This document shows, piece by piece, positions 57,222 to 64,000 of a DNA stretch of 64,000 nt. How positions within the stretch are numbered: the first letter of the stretch is position 1; the number at the start of each line of letters is the position of its first letter. The DNA comes from Bacteroidota bacterium (GTDB lineage Bacteria; Bacteroidota; Bacteroidia; AKYH767-A; 2013-40CM-41-45). The stretch is from positions 1 to 64,000 of the forward strand of contig QQVM01000011.1 in the NCBI GenBank assembly GCA_003389385.1, written 5' to 3'. The notes below the pieces were generated by a model. That model saw nothing but the letters and a program-made list of their open reading frames with translations. It made no database searches and was not told the origin of the DNA. A program made the position numbers and the translations under genes.

Positions 57222-58526
57222 ATGGAAAATAACGACATAGTTACAGGTCTGGATATTGGCACCACGAAAATCTGCACCATAATCGGCAGAAAGAATGAGT
57301 TTGGGAAGATCGATATCCTCGGATACGGAAAGTGCGAATCACTGGGCGTGACCAGAGGGGTTGTTACCAACATAGTTCACACAATCAATTCCATTAAGGC
57401 TTCTGTGGAAGAAGCAGAGTTGAAGGCTGGAGTGAAGGTCAGTGATGTATATGTCGGTATCGCAGGCCAGCATATCAAAAGTCTTCAGCATCGTGGAATG
57501 AGAACAAGAACCACTCTTGATGATGAAATCAGCCAGATGGATATCGATGCGATTGTGGAAGATATGTATCGCCTGGCTATGCCTCCGGGAGAAGAAATCA
57601 TTCATGTGATTCCTCAGGAGTATATCGTTGATAACGAGCAGGGAATTAAAAATCCGATCGGTATGTCTGGCATTCGCCTCGAAGCAAATTGCCACATCAT
57701 AACCGGACAGGTTACAGCCGCGAAAAATATCGGAAAATGCGTGAAGCGGGCCGACCTTGAATGCAATGGCTTGTTCCTTGAGCCATTGGCATCCTCAGAA
57801 GCTGTGCTAACCGAAGAAGAAAAAGAAGCGGGTGTTGTGCTGGTTGATATCGGTGGCGGAACAACAGACATAGCCATTTTTCAGGATGGCGTCATCCGGC
57901 ATACTGCTGTGATTCCATTCGGGGGTAATGTTATCACTGATGACATCAAGGAAGGCTGTACAATTATTCGCAGCCATGCAGAACTTTTGAAATTAAAATT
58001 CGGTTCTGCTCTGGCCAGCGAGAACCAGGAAAATGAGATTGTTGCCATACCCGGACTTCGCGGCAGAGAACCAAAGGAAATTTCAGTGAGAAATCTTGCC
58101 AGCATCATCCAGGCAAGAATGGAAGAGATCATCGAACATGTCTATTACGAAATCCGAAATTCAGGTTATGAGAAAAAGCTAATAGCAGGAATAGTAATCA
58201 CAGGCGGTGGAGCACAGTTGAGGCATATCGTTCAACTGGTTGAATTTATAACAGGAATGGACACACGTATCGGTTATCCTAACGAGCATCTCGCAAAGGG
58301 AATGGATGAACTGAAAAGTCCGATGTTCGCCACCGGCGTAGGTCTTGTCATCAAAGGCTTCCAGGAAATGAGCAAGAAAAAGAAGGATAATAAATCAGCC
58401 GAAGCACTGGATGAAATTGTCGGTAGTCTTGGTGAAAAAAGAGGGAAAGAAATGAGACAACCTTCATTCTTCGATAAGATCAAGGCCATGCTCACAGAGG
58501 ACGATCAGGATACCAAGATTGAATAG
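57222..58526 (+). CDS. ftsA: cell division protein FtsA
   Basis: 434 residues of the actin fold. Motifs: IVTGLDIGTTKICTIIG, an SHS2 insertion, VLVDIGGGTTDIAIF (phosphate loop), and a C-terminal amphipathic helix (MRQPSFFDKIKAMLTED) that tethers FtsZ to the membrane. It follows ftsQ by one base. Confidence 0.97.
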   Translation: MENNDIVTGLDIGTTKICTIIGRKNEFGKIDILGYGKCESLGVTRGVVTNIVHTINSIKASVEEAELKAGVKVSDVYVGIAGQHIKSLQHRGMRTRTTLDDEISQMDIDAIVEDMYRLAMPPGEEIIHVIPQEYIVDNEQGIKNPIGMSGIRLEANCHIITGQVTAAKNIGKCVKRADLECNGLFLEPLASSEAVLTEEEKEAGVVLVDIGGGTTDIAIFQDGVIRHTAVIPFGGNVITDDIKEGCTIIRSHAELLKLKFGSALASENQENEIVAIPGLRGREPKEISVRNLASIIQARMEEIIEHVYYEIRNSGYEKKLIAGIVITGGGAQLRHIVQLVEFITGMDTRIGYPNEHLAKGMDELKSPMFATGVGLVIKGFQEMSKKKKDNKSAEALDEIVGSLGEKRGKEMRQPSFFDKIKAMLTEDDQDTKIE

Positions 58527-58569
58527 TAAACATTTTTTGAAAAGAACTTAACTTATAAAACAAAACTTC

Positions 58570-60105
58570 ATGGAATTTGATTTGCTGAAAGAAAAAACCT
58601 CAATCATCAAGGTAATTGGTGTTGGAGGCGGCGGGAGCAACGCTGTAAATCACATGTACAGGCAGGGCATCAAAGGTGTTGAATTTGTAGTGTGCAACAC
58701 AGATGCTCAGGCGCTTGAAATGTCGCCTGTGCCAACAAAACTTCAACTTGGATTGAGCCTGACAGATGGCAGAGGAGCCGGCTCAATTCCCGAAGTAGGG
58801 CGAAATGCTGCGATTGAAAATATTGAAGACCTTAGAAAGGTATTACTGGAAAACACCAAGATGGTTTTCATCACTGCCGGAATGGGCGGAGGTACAGGAA
58901 CCGGTGCAGCTCCCATCATCGCGCAAACCGCAAGGGAGATGGGAATTCTTACTGTCGGCATTGTTACAATCCCATTCGATTTCGAAGGCAAGAAAAGAAA
59001 ACATCAGGCAGACGAGGGAATCGAAGCGTTGAAGAACAGTGTAGATACAATCCTGATCATTCGCAATGAAAAACTCCGGGAAATGTTTGGCAATCTCCGT
59101 CTCTCCGAAGCTTTTTCACATGCCGACAACATTCTCACCACTGCTGCGAAAGGAATTGCTGAAATTATCACAGTGACTGGATATATCAATGTGGATTTCG
59201 AAGATGTGAAAACTGCTGTCCACAACAGTGGTGTCGCAATCATGGGATCTTCAGTTGCTGAAGGTGAAAACCGCGCGACAAAAGCTGTGGAACTTGCATT
59301 GGCATCTCCGCTTCTGAATGACAACAACATCAAAGGCGCCAGATACATTCTCATGAATATCGCCTCGGGTTCCCGTGAAGTAACAATGGATGAAATCGGT
59401 GACATTACTGATTATATCCAGGATCAGGCTGGCCTTACCGCCGATATCATCTGGGGAAATTGTCATGATGAGTCTTTGGGCGACAAACTTTCAGTTACTA
59501 TAATAGCAACCGGGTTCAAGACGCGTGCAGAAATAGGCCACGAAGTAGAACAGGCCAAGAGCTCTGCAAAAACAGTTCGTGTTCTTGGTGTAGATGAACC
59601 GGTATCTGAGAGCAAGATTTCAAGTGAAGAGAAAGCGAAAGGAAAGGACCAGGAAATTTTCGAACCTGTGCTCATTAGGAAAAATGATTCAAACAACCCG
59701 CCATCAGGACAAAATGATGGTTCAGACAGAACCTTCGAGTTCAGTTTTTCAAACGAGCAAAGTGCACCTGAAAAAAACGTTTCTAAATCTGGAAATGAAA
59801 CCGATCAGGATTCGCCAGTAGTTTATGATCTTCATTCACATTCTCTTGAAGATCCTACAGAAGAGCAATTCAGAAAAACCCGTGACAGAATTGCGAGACT
59901 GAAAGCTCTCAATTACAGGATCGGTGCCTCTGGAAGCATCAGTGACATGGAGAAGGAGCCGGCTTATAAAAGGAGAAATGTAAAGCTCGAAAATGTTCCA
60001 CATTCTAGCGAGAATCCTGTTTCCAGATATACTCTGTCCTCTGAGGATGAAAAAAAAACTGAAATAAAACCACATAACTCATTCCTGCATGATAATGTGG
60101 ATTAA
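58570..60105 (+). CDS. ftsZ: cell division protein FtsZ
   Basis: 511 residues. Tubulin-like core: GVGGGGSNAVNHM, GGGTGTGAAPIIAQ (T4 loop), the T7 region INVDFEDVKTA. A disordered linker of roughly 150 residues follows (rich in Ser, Glu, Asp and Lys, from about residue 335), and the protein ends HNSFLHDNVD, the conserved tail that binds FtsA in this phylum. The linker is longer than in E. coli. Separate from ftsA by 43 bases. Confidence 0.98.
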   Translation: MEFDLLKEKTSIIKVIGVGGGGSNAVNHMYRQGIKGVEFVVCNTDAQALEMSPVPTKLQLGLSLTDGRGAGSIPEVGRNAAIENIEDLRKVLLENTKMVFITAGMGGGTGTGAAPIIAQTAREMGILTVGIVTIPFDFEGKKRKHQADEGIEALKNSVDTILIIRNEKLREMFGNLRLSEAFSHADNILTTAAKGIAEIITVTGYINVDFEDVKTAVHNSGVAIMGSSVAEGENRATKAVELALASPLLNDNNIKGARYILMNIASGSREVTMDEIGDITDYIQDQAGLTADIIWGNCHDESLGDKLSVTIIATGFKTRAEIGHEVEQAKSSAKTVRVLGVDEPVSESKISSEEKAKGKDQEIFEPVLIRKNDSNNPPSGQNDGSDRTFEFSFSNEQSAPEKNVSKSGNETDQDSPVVYDLHSHSLEDPTEEQFRKTRDRIARLKALNYRIGASGSISDMEKEPAYKRRNVKLENVPHSSENPVSRYTLSSEDEKKTEIKPHNSFLHDNVD

Positions 60106-60144
60106 TGATAATTGTTTGTTTTCATGTTAAGTTTCTTTTCTGAC

Positions 60145-60166
60145 AGGGCCCCCGCAAGGGGGCTCT
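60145..60166. terminator. hairpin after ftsZ, probably the dcw terminator
   Basis: GCCCCC (60148-60153) pairs with GGGGGC (60158-60163) around a GCAA tetraloop, with outer pairs extending it to 60145-60166. No clean T-run follows (TCATTTG), so termination may be partial. Confidence 0.55.
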
Positions 60167-60173
60167 TCATTTG

Positions 60174-60181
60174 TAACTTTG
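60174..60181 (+). promoter_or_regulatory. -7 element for the yqeY gene
   Basis: TAACTTTG is a perfect consensus match just past the hairpin, 54 bases before the start codon. The -33 position falls in the GC-rich hairpin and has no TTTG. Confidence 0.4.
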
Positions 60182-60235
60182 CATCTAATAATGAATTTAT
60201 AATTTTATAGTCTGATTTTAACCAACACAAACATT

Positions 60236-60679
60236 ATGAATCTGGAAGAAAAAATTAATGCAGACCTTAAATCTGCAATGCTTGCAAAGGATGAACCTGC
60301 CGTGCGAGGCCTGAGGGCTATAAAACAAGCAATTTTGCTTGCTAAAACTTCCGGGGGAGGATCAATACATGCAGATGAGGAATTAAAAATGCTTCAAAAA
60401 CTGGTCAAGCAAAGAAAAGAATCCGTTGATATTTATATTCAGCAAAACAGGGAAGATCTTGCAGCGCCTGAAAAAGAAGAAATCGCAGTCATCGAAAAAT
60501 ACCTTCCTGCGCAAATGTCCGAAGATGAAGTCAGACTTGAACTTAAAAATCTTATTGGCAGTTTGGGTGATGTATCGGCAAAGGATATGGGAAAAATTAT
60601 GGGTTTAGCAAGCAAACATTTCGCTGGCAAAGCTGATAATAAACTCGTTTCGCAAATTCTCCGGGAAATTTTAAAGTAA
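60236..60679 (+). CDS. yqeY: GatB/YqeY domain protein
   Basis: 147 residues of the YqeY family, which resembles the C-terminal domain of the glutamyl-tRNA(Gln) amidotransferase subunit GatB: AMLAKDEPAVRGLRAIKQAI, QKLVKQRKESVDIYIQQNREDL, EIAVIEKYLPAQMSEDEV and GDVSAKDMGKIMGLASKHF. It lacks the GatB catalytic part. A role in tRNA binding is inferred only. Its position after ftsZ is frequent in Bacteroidota. Confidence 0.9.
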   Translation: MNLEEKINADLKSAMLAKDEPAVRGLRAIKQAILLAKTSGGGSIHADEELKMLQKLVKQRKESVDIYIQQNREDLAAPEKEEIAVIEKYLPAQMSEDEVRLELKNLIGSLGDVSAKDMGKIMGLASKHFAGKADNKLVSQILREILK

Positions 60680-60693
60680 ATGGCCCTGATTTT

Positions 60694-60724
60694 TTTGCCC
60701 GAATAAAGTATAATTATACCTTTG
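60694..60724 (+). promoter_or_regulatory. promoter of the cold-shock gene
   Basis: TTTG (60694-60697), a 19-base spacer, TACCTTTG (60717-60724): both halves are perfect. The start near 60731 leaves an untranslated leader of about 84 bases before the ATG at 60815, which could hold temperature-responsive structure. Confidence 0.8.
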
Positions 60725-60814
60725 GTATTAATATACCCGCATTTGCAAAATTAATTATTCGCAAAGGCAGTCAAAGCGGGTAGTGACTGGCCTGGCGAAA
60801 TAAAATTTATTTTA

Positions 60815-61009
60815 ATGAAAACAGGTAAAGTAAAATTCTTCAATGAATCAAAAGGATACGGATTCATTGTTGTGGATGGTGACAATTCAGAAGTCTTTGT
60901 ACACCACAGCGGCTTAATCGAAAAAGTACGCGAAAATGACCTGGTTGAGTTTGAAATCATTGACGGAAAAAAAGGACAGAATGCTGTGAACGTGAAACGT
61001 GTACAGTAA
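60815..61009 (+). CDS. cold-shock domain protein
   Basis: 64 residues, a single cold-shock domain. RNP1 reads KGYGFIV and RNP2 reads VFVHHSG. These bind single-stranded RNA or DNA and act as RNA chaperones. Start MKTGKVKFFNESKGYGF. It has its own promoter and terminator, so it is a monocistronic gene. It may be cold-inducible, but its expression pattern cannot be known from sequence. Confidence 0.95.
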   Translation: MKTGKVKFFNESKGYGFIVVDGDNSEVFVHHSGLIEKVRENDLVEFEIIDGKKGQNAVNVKRVQ

Positions 61010-61025
61010 AGATATCTCAACGAAG

Positions 61026-61060
61026 AAAAAGGGAAGCTGAATCGGTTTCCCTTTTTTTTT
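61026..61060 (+). terminator. intrinsic terminator of the cold-shock gene
   Basis: AAAGGGAA pairs with TTTCCCTTT across a loop of about ten bases and ends in nine T. It lies 16 bases past the stop. Confidence 0.85.
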
Positions 61061-61080
61061 AACCGGATAAAACTGACCGG

Positions 61081-61518
61081 TCAGGTATGCTCATGTTTGC
61101 GCATAAAATTATCCACTGAATAGGCTCCTGAGCCGCTGAATAGGAAGAAAATCAACAGTGCCAGTACAAGCAGTGAAAGTCCTAATTCCGATTCCATTGA
61201 AAAGAAGCCTCTTTCAGCGTTCACGAATATTATCGCGCCGAGCAATACCGGTATTTGAAATAAGATGGCCACACGGGTGAGAAGCCCAAGGATGATGAGT
61301 ATGCCACCCATCAGATGAGCCAGCGCTACGTAGTGAGCCAGTCCAACAGCATAAAGTGAAACAGCACTGTTAGCGATCATTTCAGAAATTGCACTTGTAT
61401 TCTGAATGAAAAATATTCCCTTCAAAAGAATAATAATGCCAAGAAGAATGCGAAAGAGTGCTAACCATTTAGGCTGATGCGTATCACCCCAGTGTTCGAT
61501 TTTTTGAATGAGGTTCAT
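61081..61518 (-). CDS. DoxX family membrane protein
   Basis: 145 residues with four hydrophobic helices (about 19-39, 52-70, 73-93, 107-127), of the DoxX family. RILLGIIILLKGIFFI and LIILGLLTRVAILFQIPVLLGA are typical. Function in most members is unknown; some act with thiol or sulfur metabolism or membrane stress. Transcribed toward the cold-shock terminator, alone. It has a promoter of its own at 61575-61582. Confidence 0.85.
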   Translation of the reverse strand: MNLIQKIEHWGDTHQPKWLALFRILLGIIILLKGIFFIQNTSAISEMIANSAVSLYAVGLAHYVALAHLMGGILIILGLLTRVAILFQIPVLLGAIIFVNAERGFFSMESELGLSLLVLALLIFFLFSGSGAYSVDNFMRKHEHT

Positions 61519-61561
61519 GGGTTAAATGTTTATAATATTATTATACAAAGTTTATGAAAAA

Positions 61562-61592
61562 AAGACGACAAAATCAAATGTAAGCTCGTCTT
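61562..61592. repeat. inverted repeat AAGACGA/TCGTCTT around the doxX -7 element
   Basis: AAGACGA (61562-61568) and TCGTCTT (61586-61592) flank a 17-base spacer that holds the predicted -7. A regulator of doxX could bind it; equally it could be chance. Confidence 0.35.
61575..61582 (-). promoter_or_regulatory. -7 element of doxX (TACATTTG)
   Basis: On the minus strand it is a perfect consensus match. The start site near 61568 gives a leader of about 50 bases. No -33 TTTG. Confidence 0.45.
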
Positions 61593-61709
61593 AAATGGAA
61601 TTTTTAATTTTATTTTTATCCTTAATTAGACAGGGGAATAATTAATGGTTCCTTTGATTGTATCATTCACCGGTTGCGTAATAGTTAGAATCGGATAAAT
61701 TGTTTCACA

Positions 61710-62681
61710 TTGAGTAAGCCTGCAGCTGATTTTATTCTAGGAATTGACATAGGAGGGACCAACACCGTATTTGGTTTGGTGAACGAAGCAGGAAAAATTC
61801 ACAACAAAGGGCATCTGCCAACAGAACACTTTTTAAAACCAGAAGACCTGATTAAGTCAATTCTTGATGTGTTGCAGTCTTGGAAGAAGCAAGGTCTGAT
61901 CAATACCATGCCCCAACTTGCAGGTATTGGAGCACCTAATGCAGGAATGCCGGACTCTATTATTGATAATCCTCCTAATCTCAAATGGAAAGGAAAAATT
62001 CCATTCGGAAAACTTTTTACAGAAATCACCGGAATAAATTGCGTGCTTACGAACGATGCGAATGCTTCTGCATTGGGTGAATTGCATTATGGAAGCAGAC
62101 GAAAAATAAAAAACTTTGTTTACGTTACACTTGGAACCGGACTTGGCTGCGGAATAGTCATGAACGGAGAACTTGTCACTGGCATCAACGGTTTTGCCGG
62201 AGAACTCGGACACACCATAATTATGCAACATGGCAGGATGTGCGGATGCGGAAGACGGGGTTGCCTCGAACAGTATTGCAGCGCAAACGGACTTGTAAAA
62301 TCTTATCTTGAAATCCTGAAAAATTCTGGCTCTGAAATTTATCAGAATGTAATTAATGATCCTCCGGATGCTGAAGGGATTTGTTCCAGAGCACTTGCAG
62401 GTGATGAAGCAGCTTTTTACTCGTTTAAGTATACCGGAGAATTGCTGGGACTTGCTCTTGCAAATAGCGTTGCTTATACCTCACCTGAAGCGGTTTTCCT
62501 CGCAGGCGAACTGTCAGATTCGGGAGAGCTTCTTATGGCTCCGCTCATACAGAGTTTTGAAAGAAATTTATTTCATCCTTATAAATCTACTGTAAAGCTG
62601 ATGCGCGCAAGCTTTGATGCTAAAGAATCTGCAATATTGGGTGCAGCCGCATTGGCCAAAAAAGAATTGATAATTGTATGA
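61710..62681 (+). CDS. ROK family sugar kinase
   Basis: 323 residues from a TTG start; no ATG precedes the conserved FILGIDIGGTNTVFGLV. The phosphate loop is followed by LTNDANASALGELHYG (catalytic Asp), GTGLGCGIVMNGELVTG and the zinc-type CGCGRRGCLEQYCSANG. It phosphorylates a hexose such as glucose, N-acetylglucosamine or mannose; ROK members differ by few residues, so the sugar is not certain. Because it overlaps the GH20 gene that follows by 4 bases, N-acetylglucosamine is the most likely substrate. Confidence 0.93.
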   Translation: MSKPAADFILGIDIGGTNTVFGLVNEAGKIHNKGHLPTEHFLKPEDLIKSILDVLQSWKKQGLINTMPQLAGIGAPNAGMPDSIIDNPPNLKWKGKIPFGKLFTEITGINCVLTNDANASALGELHYGSRRKIKNFVYVTLGTGLGCGIVMNGELVTGINGFAGELGHTIIMQHGRMCGCGRRGCLEQYCSANGLVKSYLEILKNSGSEIYQNVINDPPDAEGICSRALAGDEAAFYSFKYTGELLGLALANSVAYTSPEAVFLAGELSDSGELLMAPLIQSFERNLFHPYKSTVKLMRASFDAKESAILGAAALAKKELIIV

Positions 62682-64000
62682 GAATTTGTGTTGCAAAGAC
62701 TTGCTTTAACAGCATGTTGGTAATTATTCTGAACATTTCTCTGATGAATGGAGTTTTCGCGAATCCTGAAAAATCAATTTCAGACATTCCGCTGATTCCA
62801 TTTCCAAATTCGATTGTACAAACGCCTGGTAAATTCAGTCTTGATGAGAATGTGTCTATTGTAATGGTCGGAGAAAATCTTCGCAACGAAGCTGAAATTC
62901 TCAATGATCACATTCACTTACGCTACGGTATCAGGCTCAGGGTTACAAATGCGAAATCTGCTCGCAATGCAGCAATAAATCTGAGTATAAAAAAATCAAA
63001 TGAAAATAATCAGTTATCTGCTTACAGGTTAATCTCAACTCCTGACCGTATTCTTATTGAAGCAGGTACAAGCACCGGCGTCTTTCATGGAATTCAAACC
63101 CTGATTCAGCTCATGCCTCCGGGTAATGTTCGGATTTTGGATATACCTTGTGTCAATATTGAGGATAAACCCAGATTTTCCTGGAGGGGAATGCACCTGG
63201 ATGTAAGCCGCCATTTTTTTCCTGTTTCGTTCATTAAAAAATACATCGACTATCTTGCCTTGTACAAATTCAATACTTTTCACTGGCACCTTACTGATGA
63301 CCAGGGATGGAGAATAGAAATAAAAAAATATCCGAAGCTTCAGGAAATCAGCGCATACAGAAAACGTACTTTGAAAGGTCATCTTGGTAATCCAAAACAA
63401 GAATATGATGAAATCAGATATGGAGGGTATTATACGCAACAGGAAATTCGCGAAGTTGTCGAGTATGCCTCAAAGCGACACATCAACATTGTGCCAGAAA
63501 TTGAAATGCCCGGGCATGCGCAAGCAGCTCTTGCAGCCTATCCTGCCTTGTCTTGCACGGGTGGTCCTTTTGAAGTAGCTGATAAATGGGGAGTGTTTTA
63601 CGATGTGTTCTGTCCGCGTAATGAAACGTTTGAGTTTTTACAGAATGTACTTTCAGAAGTGGTCAGTCTCTTTCCTGGAAAATACATTCACATTGGCGGT
63701 GATGAATGTCCGAAAGACCGATGGGAAAATTGCGTACACTGCCAGGAGCTGATTAGAAAAGAAGGCCTGAAAGATGAAAATGAACTTCAAAGCTATTTTA
63801 TCAAAAGGATCCAGCAGTTTCTCTCGTCAAAAAATAAGAAACTTATCGGCTGGGATGAGATCCTGGACGGTGGTCTTGCACCTGAAGCAACTGTTATGTC
63901 CTGGCGGGGATATCGTGGTGGAATACAGGCAGCCAAAGCCGGTCATGATGTTGTGATGACTCCTACTTCCTTCTGTTATTTTGATTTTTATCAGTCAGAT
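62678..64000 (+). CDS. beta-N-acetylhexosaminidase (GH20), 5' part
   Basis: 441 codons are in the window and the frame is open to the right edge; the C-terminal part is missing. A signal peptide (about residues 1-28) directs it out of the cytoplasm. A GH20b-type N-terminal domain is followed by the catalytic barrel: WRGMHLDVSRHFF, FHWHLTDDQGWR, EIEMPGHAQAAL, and the catalytic pair D342-E343 in HIGGDECPK. It removes terminal GlcNAc or GalNAc from chitin fragments, wall sugars or glycans. The ATG overlaps the ROK stop by 4 bases (ATGA), so the two are coupled: the enzyme frees the sugar and the kinase can trap it. Confidence 0.95.
   Translation, partial: MRICVAKTCFNSMLVIILNISLMNGVFANPEKSISDIPLIPFPNSIVQTPGKFSLDENVSIVMVGENLRNEAEILNDHIHLRYGIRLRVTNAKSARNAAINLSIKKSNENNQLSAYRLISTPDRILIEAGTSTGVFHGIQTLIQLMPPGNVRILDIPCVNIEDKPRFSWRGMHLDVSRHFFPVSFIKKYIDYLALYKFNTFHWHLTDDQGWRIEIKKYPKLQEISAYRKRTLKGHLGNPKQEYDEIRYGGYYTQQEIREVVEYASKRHINIVPEIEMPGHAQAALAAYPALSCTGGPFEVADKWGVFYDVFCPRNETFEFLQNVLSEVVSLFPGKYIHIGGDECPKDRWENCVHCQELIRKEGLKDENELQSYFIKRIQQFLSSKNKKLIGWDEILDGGLAPEATVMSWRGYRGGIQAAKAGHDVVMTPTSFCYFDFYQSD

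Overview
The window is chromosomal DNA from a member of the Bacteroidota. Three secreted proteins look like type IX secretion (T9SS) substrates with C-terminal sorting domains. gldB and gldC, DUF4270 next to glmS, an alternative complex III operon and TAnnTTTG-type promoters are also present. The genes are low in GC and almost all are core metabolism. The phylum is secure. A free-living aerobic lineage is an inference from the respiratory genes, and I cannot name a family.

Layout. 1-6.6 kb: the 3' end of a T9SS substrate, an alpha/beta-hydrolase-fold protein that has lost its catalytic residues, a beta-barrel protein, and a minus-strand operon of a truncated GT5 glycogen-synthase-like gene, a DUF4270 lipoprotein and glmS. 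6.9-10 kb: panC, a methyltransferase, and a cysteine desulfurase with a DUF2905 membrane protein. 10.3-15.3 kb: a giant parallel-beta-helix T9SS protein and a cyclase-family hydrolase. 15.7-26.8 kb: an electron-transport operon, actABCDEF followed by coxB and coxA, which carries electrons from quinol through multiheme cytochromes to oxygen. 26.9-27.6 kb: a gene-poor stretch with a decayed IS3-family end, an orphan terminator, a perfect 20-bp palindrome and a 9-bp tandem repeat. 27.6-31.4 kb: a T9SS protein with dockerin-like and cohesin-like modules, and an unknown helical protein. 31.6-36.1 kb: haem synthesis (hemA, fused hemCD, hemB) and a SixA-like phosphatase. 36.2-39.1 kb: a two-subunit 2-oxoacid:ferredoxin oxidoreductase. 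39.2-44.4 kb: nadE, a beta-barrel protein, gldB, gldC, an EngB GTPase and a hydrolase. 44.7-60.1 kb: a complete-looking dcw cluster (mraZ, rsmH, ftsL-like, ftsI, murE, mraY, murD, ftsW, murG, murC, ftsQ, ftsA, ftsZ) behind a textbook MraZ operator. 60.2-64 kb: yqeY, a cold-shock protein, doxX, a ROK kinase and the start of a GH20 hexosaminidase.

How the parts fit. The C5-pathway haem genes supply cofactor for at least seven c-type haems and the oxidase. glmS feeds UDP-GlcNAc into the dcw enzymes, which make a meso-diaminopimelate type wall (MurE has DNPR). ROK plus GH20 probably recycles or scavenges amino sugars. GldB/GldC and the T9SS substrates point to a surface secretion or gliding apparatus encoded elsewhere.

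I found no CRISPR array, defence island, prophage, tRNA or rRNA, and nothing that convincingly forms a new multi-gene system. The least explained pieces are the 27-kb intergenic island, the catalytically dead hydrolase, the half-length GT5 protein beside glmS, and the nadE promoter that overlaps its neighbour's terminator.
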